Made by a program: the position numbers and the translations under genes
Notes under the pieces: model-generated
Database searches by the model: none
Seen by the model: the letters and a program-made list of their open reading frames with translations, nothing else
Told to the model about the DNA's origin: nothing
Source: Candidatus Bathyarchaeota archaeon
GTDB lineage: Archaea > Thermoproteota > Bathyarchaeia > Bathyarchaeales > Bathycorpusculaceae
Direction: 5' to 3'
DNA length: 42,150 nt
Assembly: GCA_025058315.1 (NCBI GenBank)
Contig: JANXET010000012.1
Span: 1-42,150, forward strand
In this document: positions 41,780-42,150 of the stretch, piece after piece
Layout: every line of letters begins with the position of its first letter
Numbering within the stretch: position 1 is the stretch's first letter

Positions 41780-42150
41780 ATGCAGTCTGAGGAACCTGCA
41801 TCGCCTAGCGTTCACATGGAACAGCCATCAGAGCCTGAGGATTTACGCGGTTTCCTTGAGATGCTTAAGGAGAGGCCGGATGTCATAGGCTACGTTTTAA
41901 GGGACAAAAAACAACAAACATTGAACTTAAAGACCCGACGAAACTTATAGAATACGCCATACTCTCATCAGCCTCCATCGACGCTGGGGAGGAGCTCTCC
42001 CAAATATTCTACATAGGAAACGTTAAACGTGTAATGGTTTCAGGCAAAAATGTGCAGGTGATATCCCTAACCATGGGTGAAAACAAGATAAGCGTTTTCA
42101 TGGAGAAGGACGCTGATCCAGGCGAGGTTCTGGAAAAGCTGGAAAACTTC
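41780..42150 (+). pseudogene. Roadblock/LC7-like gene with a frameshift, running off the window
   Basis: The first frame starts at ATG 41780 and reads LRGFLEMLKERPDVIGYVLRDK. At a run of six A (41906-41911) reading must move to another frame. That frame then reads IELKDPTKLIEYAILSSASIDAGEELSQIF and VKRVMVSGKNVQVISLTM, ending MEKDADPGEVLEKLENF at the right edge. The joined product has the helix-beta pattern of Roadblock/LC7 proteins, regulators of Ras-like GTPases. One extra A in the run would restore a single frame. The break could be real decay, an assembly error in a homopolymer, or slippage. The 3' end is cut by the window. Confidence 0.6.

Noticed and set aside
41906-41911. Programmed -1 frameshift at A-AAA-AAC
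   Set aside because: The heptamer is present but its codon phase is wrong for the standard tRNA-slip mechanism, so I list the site only as a frameshift of unknown cause.

Overview
The window is a gene-dense piece of an archaeal chromosome. It carries archaeal/eukaryote-type informational genes: exosome Rrp4/Rrp41/Rrp42, SBDS, proteasome alpha, KEOPS Pcc1, a Brix protein, Rpo3/Rpo10, ribosomal proteins S8e, L18e and L37Ae, and SRP19. It also has an archaeal mevalonate branch (mevalonate kinase, isopentenyl phosphate kinase, type 2 IPP isomerase, prenyl synthase), TATA-box promoters and a type IV pilin. The gene order, an Rpo3 with two [4Fe-4S] motifs, and Smc with both ScpA and ScpB fit an anaerobic TACK-type archaeon, plausibly Bathyarchaeia. 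That assignment is inference; no 16S rRNA gene is present, and I found no tRNA gene.

Layout. 1-4 kb: the end of a membrane protein with a winged-helix tail, a secreted helical protein, a zinc alcohol dehydrogenase, and an ECF S-component with a small membrane partner. 4-7.2 kb (minus strand): a seven-gene oxygen-defence cassette: rubrerythrin, OsmC peroxidase, a 54-residue rubredoxin, superoxide dismutase, flavodoxin, a ferritin-like protein and a bacterioferritin-like protein. 7.2-9.9 kb (plus): an Lrp/AsnC regulator coupled to a CopB-type copper P-ATPase. 10-12.6 kb: a CofE-like protein, an unknown protein and inositol-1-phosphate synthase. 12.6-13.4 kb: a decayed benzoate-CoA-ligase-like pseudogene. 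13.4-18.2 kb (minus): the proteasome/exosome superoperon. 18.2-20.6 kb: an ECF S-component, then a gene-poor stretch with a minimal CRISPR unit, a cas6 remnant and structured non-coding DNA. 20.6-26.6 kb (plus): DUF2096-like protein, Smc, ScpA, ScpB, S8e. 26.6-39.4 kb (minus): SRP19, GluRS, isoprenoid genes, MEMO, S2, enolase, Rpo10, S9, L13, L18e, Rpo3, S11, S4, S13. 39.5-42.15 kb (plus): TrmO, small unknown proteins, a type IV pilin, and a frameshifted Roadblock/LC7-like gene running off the end.

How the parts work together. The minus-strand oxygen cassette can detoxify superoxide, peroxide and organic peroxide and store iron, using rubredoxin/flavodoxin as electron carriers. The copper pump and its regulator face away from it across one short intergenic region. 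The two large minus-strand blocks couple translation, RNA decay and protein decay with lipid precursor synthesis. The most unusual region is 19.7-20.5 kb: a relic CRISPR repeat-spacer-repeat, a truncated Cas6 on the same strand just upstream of it, and a candidate small structured RNA with its own TATA box between them.
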